Source: Methylobacterium sp. NMS14P
Lineage (GTDB): Bacteria; Pseudomonadota; Alphaproteobacteria; Rhizobiales; Beijerinckiaceae
Assembly: GCF_028583545.1 (NCBI RefSeq)
Contig: NZ_CP087106.1
Span: 1,671,001 to 1,735,000, forward strand
Direction of reading: 5' to 3'
DNA length: 64,000 nt
In this document: positions 17,738 to 26,960 of the stretch, one piece after another
How positions within the stretch are numbered: position 1 is the stretch's first letter
Layout of the letters: every line of letters starts with the position of its first letter
The notes under the pieces: model-generated
What the model saw: only the letters and a program-made list of their open reading frames with translations
Told to the model about the DNA's origin: nothing
The model's database searches: none
Program-made: the position numbers and the translations under genes

Positions 17738-18652
17738 TCAGCCGGCGGCGATCCGGCGGCAATGCGCGAGGGCGGCGCCGATCAGGTTGTCGCTGGCCTC
17801 GGGCGTGCGGAACGCCGAGTGCGCCGACAGGGTGACGCTGGGCAGCCGCGCCAGCGGGTGATCCGCCGGCAGCGGCTCGACCGCGAACACGTCGAGCCCG
17901 GCCCGCGCCACGTGGCCGGTGCGCAGGGCCGCGACCAGGGCGGCTTCGTCGAGCACCGCCCCGCGGGCGGTGTTGATCAGCATCGCGCCGGGCTTCATCG
18001 CGGCGATCCGCGCGGCCGACAGGAAGCCGCGCGTCGCGTCGGTCAGGAGCAGGTGGAGCGAGACCACGTCGCTCTCGGCGAGCAGGCGGTCGAGCGGGAC
18101 GAAGTCGACGCCGGGATGGGTCTTCGGGGTCCGGTTCCAGGCGAGCACCCGCATGCCCACGCCCCGGCAGAGGCGCGCCATCTCGGCCGCGATCCCGCCG
18201 AACCCGACGAGGCCGACGGTCTTGCCGGTGAGCTGGATCCCCTCGGTGCGCAGCCAGGATCCGGCGCGCATCGCCCGGTCCATCTCGGGCAGGCCGCGGG
18301 CGGCGGCCCACATCAGCGCGAAGGCGCACTCGGCGACCGCCGTGTCGCCGTAGCCCTTGATGGTGTGGACGGTGACGCCGAGCGCGTCCTGGAGCGCCTC
18401 GGGGTCCATGTAGCTGCGGGCGCCGGTGCCGAGGAACACGACGTGCTTCAGGCCCGCGCAGGCCCGGGCCACGTCGAGGGGGAGGGCGGTGTGGTCGATC
18501 ACCGCGATCTCCGCCCCGGCCAGGATCGCGGGCAGATCCTGCGGCGCGATGCCGGGATCGGCGTGGATCGCGAAGGGCGGGTCGTCCGGCCGCAGCAGCC
18601 GCCGGGCCACCGCCGCCAGGGTCTCGCTGGCATCCACGAACACAGCGCGCAT
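17738..18652 (-). CDS. D-isomer-specific 2-hydroxyacid dehydrogenase
   Basis: A 304-aa NAD(P)-dependent oxidoreductase. The Rossmann motif is VGLVGFGGIAAEMARL; the catalytic Arg is in LINTARGAVLDEAAL, the Glu in AGLDVFAVEPLP and the His in VTLSAHSAFRT. These match the D-lactate/glycerate/phosphoglycerate dehydrogenase superfamily. The ATG at 18652 is chosen because GGGAGA precedes it by seven bases; two further in-frame starts lie upstream. The substrate is not predictable. A REP-like repeat separates it from the cbiB end. Confidence 0.92.
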   Translation of the reverse strand: MRAVFVDASETLAAVARRLLRPDDPPFAIHADPGIAPQDLPAILAGAEIAVIDHTALPLDVARACAGLKHVVFLGTGARSYMDPEALQDALGVTVHTIKGYGDTAVAECAFALMWAAARGLPEMDRAMRAGSWLRTEGIQLTGKTVGLVGFGGIAAEMARLCRGVGMRVLAWNRTPKTHPGVDFVPLDRLLAESDVVSLHLLLTDATRGFLSAARIAAMKPGAMLINTARGAVLDEAALVAALRTGHVARAGLDVFAVEPLPADHPLARLPSVTLSAHSAFRTPEASDNLIGAALAHCRRIAAG

Positions 18653-18733
18653 CGGCGTCTCCCTCATCCGGCCCCGTCCGGCCACGATGCGTCCGGTGCG
18701 CGGGCCGTGCCAAGGCCCGATCGGGAATGGCCG

Positions 18734-18826
18734 CCGTCTTTGCGAGCGGAGCGAAGCAATCCAGTCGGCGCCACGATCTCAGAGGTCGCGCGGCCCTGGC
18801 GCGCTTCGCTCCGCTCGCGAAGACCG
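18734..18826. repeat. REP-like palindromic repeat, copy 1
   Basis: About 93 bp with inverted arms: TGCGAGCGGAGCGAAGC on the left and GCTTCGCTCCGCTCGCGA on the right. It lies between the cbiB 3' end and the upstream region of the dehydrogenase. Three further copies are in this window (25911, 46215, 61069). Confidence 0.9.
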
Positions 18827-18827
18827 G

Positions 18828-19823
18828 TCAGCCCGCCAGGGTCAGGCAGAGCGCGAGGAGCGCCAGCACGAGCCCGCCCTGGAGCCAGCAGGCCGTCCGG
18901 TAGAGGGTGAGGGCCCGGGCGATGTCGTCGGCCGCGGCCGCGTCCCGCCCGTCGCCCATATGGGCGTCCGGGACGAGGGTGCCGTCGTAGACCCGCGGCC
19001 CCGCGAGCCGCAGGCCCAGCGCCCCCGCCATGGCGGATTCGGGCCAGCCGGCATTGGGCGAGCGGTGATGGCGCGCATCGCGCATCATCGCCCGGAACGC
19101 CCCCCGGGCGTCGGCGCCGCGCAGGGCCGCCGCCCCGGCGATCAGCAGGCCCGCGAGCCGGGAGGCCGGCAGGTTGACGCCGTCGTCGAGCCGGGCCGCC
19201 GCCCAGCCGAAGGCCTCGTAGCGCGGGCTGCGGTGGCCGATCATGCTGTCGGCGGTGTTGATCGCCTTGTAGAGGGCGCCGCCCGGCAGGCCGAGGCAGC
19301 CGATCCAGAAGGCCGGCGCCACGATCCCGTCGGAGAAATTCTCCGCCAGGCTCTCGATCGCGGCCCGGCAGACCGCCGCCTCGTCGAGGCGCTCGGGGTC
19401 GCGCCCGACGATCATCGCCACGGCCCGGCGCCCGGACTCGAGGCCGCCCGCGCGCAGGGCCGTCTCCACGGCGGCGACGTGCTGGTGCAGGCTGCGCTGC
19501 GCCGGCAGGCTCGCGCTGAGCAGGCCGAGGAGGAGCAGAGCGGGGAGGGGGCCCGCGAGCCCCGCCAGCGCCGCGACGGCGAGGGCCGGCAGGCCCACCG
19601 CGGCGAGCAGCAGCGCCAGCGCGAGGCAGCCGGCGCCCCGCCGCCGGCGCGCCGAGCCGCGGTTGAGGCCGCGCTCCAGGGCGGCGATCAGCCGGCCGAT
19701 CCAGGTGACAGGGTGACCGGCCGCCCTGTAGAGCCCGTCGGGATAGCCGACCGCCGCCTCGATCCCGAGGGCGACGGCGAGGACGGCGAGCGTGTCGGCG
19801 AACGTACCGGGCAGATGGACCAT
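18828..19823 (-). CDS. cbiB: Adenosylcobinamide-phosphate synthase, membrane protein
   Basis: CbiB (CobD in the aerobic nomenclature) joins the aminopropanol arm to adenosylcobyric acid. The 331-aa product has several membrane helices and family motifs GYPDGLYRAAGHPVTWIG near the N-terminus, RAAIESLAENFSDGIVAP, and NTADSMIGHRSPRYE. The start at 19823 (MVHLPGTFAD) lacks a clear ribosome site. It is divergent from cobC and the two coding regions overlap at their 5' ends, leaving no spacer for a promoter. Confidence 0.94.
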   Translation of the reverse strand: MVHLPGTFADTLAVLAVALGIEAAVGYPDGLYRAAGHPVTWIGRLIAALERGLNRGSARRRRGAGCLALALLLAAVGLPALAVAALAGLAGPLPALLLLGLLSASLPAQRSLHQHVAAVETALRAGGLESGRRAVAMIVGRDPERLDEAAVCRAAIESLAENFSDGIVAPAFWIGCLGLPGGALYKAINTADSMIGHRSPRYEAFGWAAARLDDGVNLPASRLAGLLIAGAAALRGADARGAFRAMMRDARHHRSPNAGWPESAMAGALGLRLAGPRVYDGTLVPDAHMGDGRDAAAADDIARALTLYRTACWLQGGLVLALLALCLTLAG

Positions 19824-20849
19824 TCGGTGTGGAGCGTTCCCGCGCGTGAGGCCGCCCCGATCGCGCATGGCGGCGATCTCGGCGGACTCCGACAAGCCTT
19901 TCCCGACGCGCCGGAGCCCTGGCTCGACCTCTCGACGGGGATCAACCCGGTCCCCTATCGCGTGCCCGCCCTGGAGGCCAGCGCCTGGGCGCGCCTGCCC
20001 GAGGCCGCCGAGGTCCGCGCGCTCCGGGAGGCGGCCGCCGCGGCCTACGGCGCGCCGGACGCCGACCACGTCGTGCCCGCGCCCGGCACCCAGATCCTGA
20101 TCGAGACCCTGCCCCGGCTCCTGGCCCCGACCCGGGTCGCCGTGGTCGGGCCGACCTACGCCGAGCACGCCGCCGCCTGGGCGCGGGCCGGGCACGCGGT
20201 GGCGGAGGCTGCGAGCGTCGACGACCTCGGCGCGGCCCGGGTGGCGGTGATCGTCGATCCCAACAACCCGGACGGGCGCACCCATCCCCTGGCCGAGCGC
20301 CGGGCGCTCGCCGCGGCGCTCGGGCGGCGCGGCGGCCTGCTCGTCGCCGACGAGGCCTTCGCCGACCTCGAGCCGGTGGAGAGCCTGTGCCCGCACGTCT
20401 CCGCACCGGGCTCGGCGCCGGGCCCCGTGGTGCTGCGCTCCTTCGGCAAGACCTACGGTCTCGCCGGCCTGCGCCTCGGCTTCGCGATCGCCGATCCCGG
20501 CACGGCGGCCCGGATCGCCGCGGCGCTGGGACCCTGGGCGGTGTCGGGCCCGGCCCTGGCGATCGGGCGCGCGGCCCTGTCGGACGCGGGCTGGCGCGCG
20601 CAGGCCGCCCGGGACCGCGCGGCGGACGCGGCCCGCCTCGACCGGATGATCGCCCGCGGCGGCGGCCGGATCGTCGGCGGCACGTGCCTGTTCCGGACCG
20701 CCGACTTCCCCGACGGGCCGGACCTCTACCGGCGGCTGGCGGCGTCCGGGATCGCGGTGCGGCGCTTCGCCGGGCGTCCGGAGCGCCTGCGCTTCGGGCT
20801 GCCACCCGACAAGGCGGGCTGGTGCCGGCTGTCGCGGGTGCTCAGGTAG
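19815..20849 (+). CDS. cobC: L-threonine-O-3-phosphate decarboxylase-like aminotransferase
   Basis: CobC, a PLP-dependent class I/II aminotransferase-fold protein, makes or supplies the aminopropanol-phosphate moiety for cobinamide. About 344 aa. The N-terminus reads IAHGGDLGGLRQAFPDAPEP then LDLSTGINPVPY, diagnostic for CobC; VDPNNPDGR and LRSFGKTYGLAGLRLGFA (PLP lysine in SFGKTYG) follow. The ATG at 19815 is used, with GTG 19827 as an alternative; either way the gene starts at or inside the start of divergent cbiB. Its 3' end overlaps the convergent MFS gene by eight bases. Confidence 0.94.
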   Translation: MDHSVWSVPAREAAPIAHGGDLGGLRQAFPDAPEPWLDLSTGINPVPYRVPALEASAWARLPEAAEVRALREAAAAAYGAPDADHVVPAPGTQILIETLPRLLAPTRVAVVGPTYAEHAAAWARAGHAVAEAASVDDLGAARVAVIVDPNNPDGRTHPLAERRALAAALGRRGGLLVADEAFADLEPVESLCPHVSAPGSAPGPVVLRSFGKTYGLAGLRLGFAIADPGTAARIAAALGPWAVSGPALAIGRAALSDAGWRAQAARDRAADAARLDRMIARGGGRIVGGTCLFRTADFPDGPDLYRRLAASGIAVRRFAGRPERLRFGLPPDKAGWCRLSRVLR

Positions 20850-22029
20850 AGCGCCCGCCGAGCGGGTGCGGGTGCGGGTGCGGGTCGCGGGCCGCCACGA
20901 TCACGGCCAGCGCCGAGAAGGCGAGGCCGACCGCGCAGACGCCCGGCCAGCCCACGAGCAGGAAGGCCTGCGAGCCGGCGTAGGCGCCGAGCGCCCCGAA
21001 CACGAACAGGGTCGTGAACAGCACGGTGTTGATGCGGCCCCGCGCCCCCGGGACCAGGGCGTAGGCGCGGGTCTGGTTGGCGATGAGCGCGCCGTTCATG
21101 CCGATGTCGATGAGCAGCACGCCGAGCGCCACCGCGACCAGCGACCACGTGCCCCCGCCCCACAGGACCACGAACGACAGCGCGACCAGCAGGCTGCCGC
21201 CGAGGACGACGGGCTTCGCCCCCCGCCGGTCGGTGAAGCGGCCCGAGATCGGCGCCACGAAGGCCCCGCAGACGCCGATCACGCCGAACAGACCGGCCCC
21301 GGCGGCGGTGAGGCCGAAGGGCGGCCCCTCGACCAGCAGGGCCAGGGTCGCCCAGAAGGCGTTGAAGCCCGCGAACAGCAGCGCCTGCGACAGGCTCGCC
21401 GTGCGCAGGACCGGCTGGGTGCGGGCGAGGTGGAGGATCGACAGCATCAGGGCGCGGTAGCGCAGCGGGTGCGTCTGCGCCGTGTGGGGCAGGGTGGCCC
21501 GCGCGATGCCCGCCATGGCCAGCGCCACCACGGACGCGACCAGGAAGACCGGCCGCCAGCCGAGATGCGCCCCCAGGAAGCCGCTCGCCGTGCGGGCGAG
21601 CAGGATGCCGGTGAGGAGCCCGGTCATGACCTGGCCGACGATCCGCCCGCGGCTCGCGTCCGGGGCGAGTTCGGCCGCGAACGGGACCGCCTGCTGGGCC
21701 GCGCAGGACAGCACGCCGACCACCAGATGGGCCAGCGCGAGGCAGGCGAGGTTCGGGGCGAGGCCCACGGCGAGCAGCGCCACGGCGAGGCCGAGGCACT
21801 GCCCCACGATCAGGGCGCGGCGCGGCAGCGCGTCGCCGAGCGGCACGAGCCCGACGATGCCGAGCCCGTAGCCGACCAGGGCCGTGGTCGGCACCCACAG
21901 GGCGGCGCGGTCGCCGAACTCGGCCACGATCAGGCCGAGCAGCGGCTGGTTGTAGTAGATGTTGGCCACGGCCCCGCCGGCGATCAGCGTCAGGCCGAGC
22001 CGGGCCTTCGCGTCGAGGGGTGCGGTCAC
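20842..22029 (-). CDS. MFS transporter, drug/metabolite efflux type
   Basis: A 395-aa, 12-helix permease. VANIYYNQPLLGLIVAEF near the N-terminus and FTDRRGAKPVVLGG are typical of the YnfM/YgaY-like DHA1 group. The GTG at 22029 starts the conserved N-terminus but has no clear Shine-Dalgarno; in-frame ATGs further upstream would add an arginine/proline-rich stretch that looks non-coding. The C-terminus is a His-Pro repeat (DPHPHPHPLGG) encoded by short GC repeats. Convergent with, and overlapping, cobC. Substrate unknown. Confidence 0.88.
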   Translation of the reverse strand: MTAPLDAKARLGLTLIAGGAVANIYYNQPLLGLIVAEFGDRAALWVPTTALVGYGLGIVGLVPLGDALPRRALIVGQCLGLAVALLAVGLAPNLACLALAHLVVGVLSCAAQQAVPFAAELAPDASRGRIVGQVMTGLLTGILLARTASGFLGAHLGWRPVFLVASVVALAMAGIARATLPHTAQTHPLRYRALMLSILHLARTQPVLRTASLSQALLFAGFNAFWATLALLVEGPPFGLTAAGAGLFGVIGVCGAFVAPISGRFTDRRGAKPVVLGGSLLVALSFVVLWGGGTWSLVAVALGVLLIDIGMNGALIANQTRAYALVPGARGRINTVLFTTLFVFGALGAYAGSQAFLLVGWPGVCAVGLAFSALAVIVAARDPHPHPHPLGGRST

Positions 22030-22363
22030 GGCAGGGTGGGGGGCAGGCAGGCGCGCCGCCGCGGAAGGGCCATGGTCGGGTCCGTGTGGGGGAGGAGATC
22101 GGAGCCGCGAGCGATACGGGCGGAGCGCGCCGCCGGGCAAGCTGCGGCGATGCATCCCTGCCGGCACACCCCGGGGCCCTTCACCGGAGCCGGCGGCGCA
22201 CCATATGCGAGGGATGGCGCCGGCGCCGTCCGCACGCGAGCGGGCACCGCAGGTCCATGTCCCGGGCGTCGAGCCGTTCTCAGGTTCCGGACCGGACTAC
22301 GAGCGAGAGGGCGGTTTCGTTCCGTACGAACGGCGCCGGGGCCGCCGCAGCAGGGAGTACGGG
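22030..22363. other. 334-bp gap, no gene seen
   Basis: Spacer between the divergent MFS gene and a small plus-strand gene. An in-frame upstream extension of the small gene exists but is arginine/proline-rich and has no ribosome site, so I treat the stretch as non-coding promoter DNA. Confidence 0.5.
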
Positions 22364-22555
22364 ATGCCGAACTACCGCGTCGACTTCGCCAAGGAGATCC
22401 TCGGGGTGCCGTTCACGATCGGCTCTGTCGCGATCGCGCGGGCCCGCGATCCCGAGCGCGCGCGCCGCGCCGCGGAGCTGCGCTTCGCCCGCCAGCACGG
22501 CGTCGGCGACTGGCGCGAGCGGGCGGACCTCGCCACCGTGGCCGAGCGGCTCTGA
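22364..22555 (+). CDS. Conserved-looking 63-aa protein
   Basis: A 63-aa hydrophilic protein, MPNYRVDFAKEILGVPFTIG..., with AIARARDPERARRAAELRFAR forming a charged helix. AGGGAG lies seven bases before the ATG at 22364, and codon usage resembles the neighbours, so the gene is likely real. No domain is recognised. It precedes the malonyl-CoA genes but is separated by 250 bp, so a functional link is not supported. Confidence 0.65.
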   Translation: MPNYRVDFAKEILGVPFTIGSVAIARARDPERARRAAELRFARQHGVGDWRERADLATVAERL

Positions 22556-22806
22556 CGACCGCCCGCCCGGCGTCGTCGCCCGACCCCACCCGTCACACGA
22601 TGTTCGTGCCGCTCCCGCACTCTGGGAGCCCCGTGTCCGCGACCGGTCAAGCTCTGGTCGCGGCGGCCGCGGCGCCGTAGAGTGGCGGGCGGATCGGGAC
22701 GCCCGGCGGCGTCCGGATCCGGTTCCGCCCGCGCCCGACCGACGAGCCGGCGTCGCGGGGCCGGACACGTCTCGAATCCGGGTCGACGGGGGTCAGTGCG
22801 AAGGTC

Positions 22807-24216
22807 ATGGCGGCGATCTCCTTCTTCGGCGACCTGCTTCAGACCATCAGCGAGCGCGGCCGCGACCTGATCGGGATCGGCCGCGGCGACCTGGGGTCCC
22901 GGGCGAGCGCCGGCGACCTCGTCAAGCTGTGCGAGGACCTGATCTCCCGGCGCGGCGAGGCCTCCGGGGTGGCGCTGGCCCGCCTGATCCTCGACCGCTA
23001 CGCGAGCTTCGGCCAGGCGGAGCGCCACGCCTTCCTGCGCGCCATCGCGCTCGACTTCGACGCGGACCACGCCGCCGTCGACGAGGCGATCGCCGCCTAC
23101 CGCGCCGCCCCCTCCCGCGCCCGCCTCGGCAGCCTGCACGAGGCCGCCGAGCCGCGCAGCCAGGAGCTGATCCGCCGCCTCAACCTGGCCCGCGGCGGCA
23201 CGCTCAGCCTCGTGCGGATGCGCGAGGACCTGTTCGACCTGCGCCGGGCGCTGCGCGCCGGCGACGAGGCCGACCCGGCCCTGATGGACGCCGTCGACAG
23301 CCTCGACTGCGACTTCGAGCACCTGTTCGCGTCGTGGTTCAACCGCGGCTTCCTGGTGCTGCGCCACATCGACTGGACGACGCCGGCGCACATCCTGGAG
23401 AAGATCATCCGCTACGAGGCGGTCCACGCCATCTCCGGCTGGGACGACCTGCGCGCCCGCATCGAGCCGCCGGACCGGCGCTGCTTCGCGTTCTTCCACC
23501 CGGCGCTCGCCGACGAGCCGCTGATCTTCGTCGAGGTGGCGCTGACCGACCAGATCGCCCCGGCGATCGCCCCGATCCTGTCGCAGGAGCGCAAGCCGCT
23601 GCAGCCGCACGCCGCCACCACGGCGGTGTTCTACTCGATCTCGAACTGCCAGAAGGGCCTCGCCGGCGTCACCTTCGGCAACTTCCTGATCAAGCAGGTG
23701 GTCGAGGACCTGACCCGCGAGGTCCCGACGCTCAAGACCTTCGTGACCCTCTCGCCGGTGCCGGGCTTCGCCGCGTGGCTGGCGCGGGAGCGCCGGGCCG
23801 ACAGCCCGCAGGGCCTGCTGCCCGAGGATGTCGAGACCCTGCGGGCGCTGGACGACCCGGCCTGGCCGGCCGACAAGGCCCGGGCCGAGACGGTGCGCCG
23901 GGCGCTGATCCCGGCGGCGGCCGCCTACTTCCTGCGCGCCAAGAACGAGCGCGGGCGCCCCCTCGACCCGGTCGCCCGGTTCCATCTCGGCAACGGCGCG
24001 CGCCTCGACCGGATCAACTTCCTGGGCGACACCTCCAAGAAGGGGCTGGCCCAGTCCCACGGCCTGATGGTCAACTACCTGTACGACCTCGCCGCCATCG
24101 AGCGGAACCACGAGACCTACGCCAATCTCGGCACCGTGGTGGCGGCCCCGGCGGTGACCCGGGAGCTGCGCGCCAAGCTGCCGCCGCCCCGGGCCGTGGT
24201 GCTCGCCGAGGCGTAG
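22807..24216 (+). CDS. mcd: Malonyl-CoA decarboxylase
   Basis: Converts malonyl-CoA to acetyl-CoA and CO2. The 469-aa length and the segments ISNCQKGLAGVTFGNFLIKQ, LSPVPGFAAWL, RFHLGNGARLDRINFLGD and LMVNYLYDLAAIERNHE are characteristic; the serine and histidine around these segments form the active site in the family. Together with the adjacent synthetase it forms the mat-type route malonate to malonyl-CoA to acetyl-CoA. No malonate transporter is adjacent, so the role may be salvage or control of the malonyl-CoA pool. Confidence 0.94.
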   Translation: MAAISFFGDLLQTISERGRDLIGIGRGDLGSRASAGDLVKLCEDLISRRGEASGVALARLILDRYASFGQAERHAFLRAIALDFDADHAAVDEAIAAYRAAPSRARLGSLHEAAEPRSQELIRRLNLARGGTLSLVRMREDLFDLRRALRAGDEADPALMDAVDSLDCDFEHLFASWFNRGFLVLRHIDWTTPAHILEKIIRYEAVHAISGWDDLRARIEPPDRRCFAFFHPALADEPLIFVEVALTDQIAPAIAPILSQERKPLQPHAATTAVFYSISNCQKGLAGVTFGNFLIKQVVEDLTREVPTLKTFVTLSPVPGFAAWLARERRADSPQGLLPEDVETLRALDDPAWPADKARAETVRRALIPAAAAYFLRAKNERGRPLDPVARFHLGNGARLDRINFLGDTSKKGLAQSHGLMVNYLYDLAAIERNHETYANLGTVVAAPAVTRELRAKLPPPRAVVLAEA

Positions 24217-24332
24217 GGGACGGCGCGCGGGACCGCGCGGACGGCACGCCGCCGGAAAGGGCTCGCCGGAAGGGCCCTCGGCCGGCTATGGGTGCGTGAG
24301 ACACAAAGGCCCGCGACAGCTCAAGCCTCACG

Positions 24333-25850
24333 ATGACGAACCACCTCTTCTCCCTGGTGCGGGACGGCGCCGCCGATCCCGCCAAGACCGCGATCGAGAC
24401 GCCGGACGGGCGCCGCTACGCGTATGCGGACCTGATCGCCCGCTCCGGCGCCTACGCGGCGGCCCTGCGGGCGGCGGGCGTCGCCCCCGGCGACCGGGTG
24501 GCCGTGCAGGTCGAGAAGAGCCCCGAGGTGATCTTCCTGTATCTCGGCGCGGTCCGGGCCGGCGCCGTGTTCCTGCCGCTCAACACCGCCTACACCCCGG
24601 CGGAGATCGGCTACTTCCTGGGCGACGCCGAGCCGACCGTGTTCGTCTGCGACCCGGGCCGGCGCGACGCGCTGGCCGAGGCCGCCGCCGGCGTCCGGCA
24701 GGTCTGGACCCTCGACGGGGCGGGCGGCGGCAGCGCCGCCGAGGCCGCGGACCGGGCCGCCGCGGCGGGCGCCGCCTTCGCGGACGCGCCCCGGGGCCCG
24801 GAGGATCTCGCGGCGATCCTCTACACGTCGGGCACGACCGGGCGCTCGAAGGGCGCCATGCTGACCCACGACAACCTCGCGTCGAACGCCCGGACGCTGG
24901 TCGAGTACTGGCGCTTCACCGCCGACGACGTGCTGATCCACGCCCTGCCGGTGTTCCACACCCACGGCCTGTTCGTGGCGACCAACACGGTGTTGGCGAG
25001 CGGCGGCTCCATGCTGTTCCTGCCCCGGCTCGACCCGAAGCTGATCCTGAGCCTGATGCCGCGGGCGACCGCCTTGATGGGCGTGCCGACCTTCTACACC
25101 CGGCTCCTCAAGGAGCCGGGCCTGACGCCGGAGGCCGCCCGGGGCATGCGCCTGTTCGTGTCGGGCTCGGCGCCGCTGCTGGCCGAGACCCACCGCGAAT
25201 GGCAGGCCCGCACCGGCCACGCCATCCTCGAGCGCTACGGCATGACCGAGACCAACATGAGCACCTCGAACCCCTACGCGGGGGACCGGGTCGCCGGCAC
25301 GGTCGGCTTCCCCCTGCCGGGCGTGTCCCTGCGGGTGGTCGAGCCCGAGACCGGCGCGGCCCTCGGGCCCGACGCGGTCGGCATGATCGAGGTGAAGGGC
25401 CCGAACGTGTTCCAGGGCTACTGGCGCATGCCCGAGAAGACCGCGGCCGAGTTCCGGGCCGACGGGTTCTTCATCACGGGCGACCTCGGCAAGGTCGACG
25501 GCCGGGGCTACGTCAACATCGTCGGGCGCGGCAAGGACCTGATCATCTCGGGCGGCTTCAACGTCTACCCGAAGGAGGTCGAGACCGAGATCGACGCCCT
25601 GCCGGGCGTGGTCGAATCCGCCGTGATCGGCCTGGCGCACCCGGATTTCGGCGAGGCCGTCACAGCCGTGGTGGTGGGCGGCGCCGGCTGCCCCGACGAG
25701 GCCGGCGTGCAGGCCGCCCTGGAGGGCCGCCTCGCCCGGTTCAAGTGCCCCAAGCGCGTCCTGTTCGTGGACGAGCTGCCGCGCAACACCATGGGCAAGG
25801 TCCAGAAGAACCTGCTGCGCGAGGCGCATGCCGGGCTGTATCGGGACTGA
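24333..25850 (+). CDS. matB: Malonyl-CoA synthetase (malonate-CoA ligase)
   Basis: A 505-aa acyl-adenylate-forming enzyme. Motifs: LYTSGTTGRSKGAMLTHDN (P-loop-like A3), RYGMTETNMSTSNPY, GDLGKVDGRGYVNIVGRGKD, and the C-terminal catalytic lysine in NTMGKVQKNLLRE. RYGMTETNM and LNTAYTPAEIGYFLGDAEP are as seen in MatB rather than general fatty acyl ligases, and the position 116 bp after mcd supports this. Product malonyl-CoA. Confidence 0.92.
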   Translation: MTNHLFSLVRDGAADPAKTAIETPDGRRYAYADLIARSGAYAAALRAAGVAPGDRVAVQVEKSPEVIFLYLGAVRAGAVFLPLNTAYTPAEIGYFLGDAEPTVFVCDPGRRDALAEAAAGVRQVWTLDGAGGGSAAEAADRAAAAGAAFADAPRGPEDLAAILYTSGTTGRSKGAMLTHDNLASNARTLVEYWRFTADDVLIHALPVFHTHGLFVATNTVLASGGSMLFLPRLDPKLILSLMPRATALMGVPTFYTRLLKEPGLTPEAARGMRLFVSGSAPLLAETHREWQARTGHAILERYGMTETNMSTSNPYAGDRVAGTVGFPLPGVSLRVVEPETGAALGPDAVGMIEVKGPNVFQGYWRMPEKTAAEFRADGFFITGDLGKVDGRGYVNIVGRGKDLIISGGFNVYPKEVETEIDALPGVVESAVIGLAHPDFGEAVTAVVVGGAGCPDEAGVQAALEGRLARFKCPKRVLFVDELPRNTMGKVQKNLLREAHAGLYRD

Positions 25851-25910
25851 TCCAGGCGCGCGGTCGGCCCAACGGCAAGAAGGGAACTGGACCGAGGATC
25901 GAAGCCGCGC

Positions 25911-26003
25911 CGTCCTTGCGCGCGAGGCGAAGCGACTCAGTGCGGCGCCACGATTCCGGACGTGGCGCCGCACTGGGTCACTGCGCTCCGCTCGTGATGA
26001 CGG
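25911..26003. repeat. REP-like palindromic repeat, copy 2
   Basis: Same family as the repeat at 18734: starts CGTCCTTGCGCGCGAGGCG, ends CTCGTGATGACGG, with a strong internal hairpin GTGCGGCGCCACG/CGTGGCGCCGCAC. It separates the converging matB and DUF883 genes and may act as a bidirectional terminator. Confidence 0.88.
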
Positions 26004-26036
26004 TGTGGGAGCGACGCGCCCGAGCCGGAACCTAAA

Positions 26037-26840
26037 TCAGAGGTTGTGCTGCGTCCGCTCGCCCTCGGGCGGCGTGTGACCCTCCGGATCGACCACCTTG
26101 CGGGCGGCGGCGTTGAGGTTGTCCGGATCGAGGGCGGTCTGGACGAACTCGCGGCCGATATTGGTCACCTCGCGGGCGTAGCGCAGGCCCTGGTCGCGGA
26201 CCTCGTCGGCCCAGGGGCCGATGCTCCGGTCCTCCTGGCGGGTGCGCGGCAGCAGCGCGCCGAGGAGCAGGCCTGCCGCCACGCCGACCACGCCGACGAG
26301 CAGCGGGTTGTCGTCCACGAAGCGCTCGACGGCGGTGCGGCCGCGGTTGATCCCCTCGATCCCCTGGTTGGTCAGGTCGTCCAGGGCCCGCATGTTGCGG
26401 CGATGGAGGGCGCCGGCCCGCTCCCGGGCATCGTCGTAGGCCGCGGAGGCGCGGTCGCGCGCCTCGTCGGCCGCCCCGCCGAGGCGGTCGTTGATGTCGT
26501 CGGCGAGGCCCGAGACGGTGCGGCGCGCCTGTCCGGCGAACTCGGTGGCCCGGTCGCCCGCCGCCCGGATGCCGTCCTTCGCGGTCGCCGCTGCATCGCG
26601 CGCGGCATCGTGCGCGGCCGCGTCGTGCGAGCCCGTCGCGGCGCCGGGCCGGAGCGGGTCGTGCAGGCCGCGCGGGTCCGGCCGGAGCGTGAAGTCGCCC
26701 GCGGCGGTGCCGGGCGCGCCCGGGTCGCCGAGGCCGGCCGGGTCCGGCCGCAGGCTCTTGTCGCCTCCGCCGTGCGGCATGCCCGCCTCGGCGGCGAGCT
26801 GCTCGGGGGTGCTGGAGGGGGTACCCGGCTTGTCGGTCAT
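26037..26840 (-). CDS. ElaB/YqjD/DUF883-like membrane-anchored protein
   Basis: A 267-aa protein. The N-terminal half is a disordered Asp/Pro/Gly-rich region with two similar units (SLRPDPAGLGDP and TLRPDPRGLHDP), followed by a long amphipathic helix (DAARDAAATAKDGIRAAGDR...) and a C-terminal membrane anchor near VDDNPLLVGVVGVAAGLLLGALLP, as in DUF883 proteins, some of which bind ribosomes at the membrane in stationary phase. GAGGACAG precedes the ATG. The gene follows the DUF3618 gene by 120 bp on the same strand, so it likely belongs to the same stress operon. Confidence 0.85.
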   Translation of the reverse strand: MTDKPGTPSSTPEQLAAEAGMPHGGGDKSLRPDPAGLGDPGAPGTAAGDFTLRPDPRGLHDPLRPGAATGSHDAAAHDAARDAAATAKDGIRAAGDRATEFAGQARRTVSGLADDINDRLGGAADEARDRASAAYDDARERAGALHRRNMRALDDLTNQGIEGINRGRTAVERFVDDNPLLVGVVGVAAGLLLGALLPRTRQEDRSIGPWADEVRDQGLRYAREVTNIGREFVQTALDPDNLNAAARKVVDPEGHTPPEGERTQHNL

Positions 26841-26960
26841 GGCGCTGTCCTCAAATGTCGGTCTCGGCGGCCCGCCTTCGGCGCCGGTGCGCCCGGTCGT
26901 CCGGCCGGGCGCGCGAGGTGTCTCATCCCGGATCCGGCCGGATCCGGACGGGTCCGGTCC

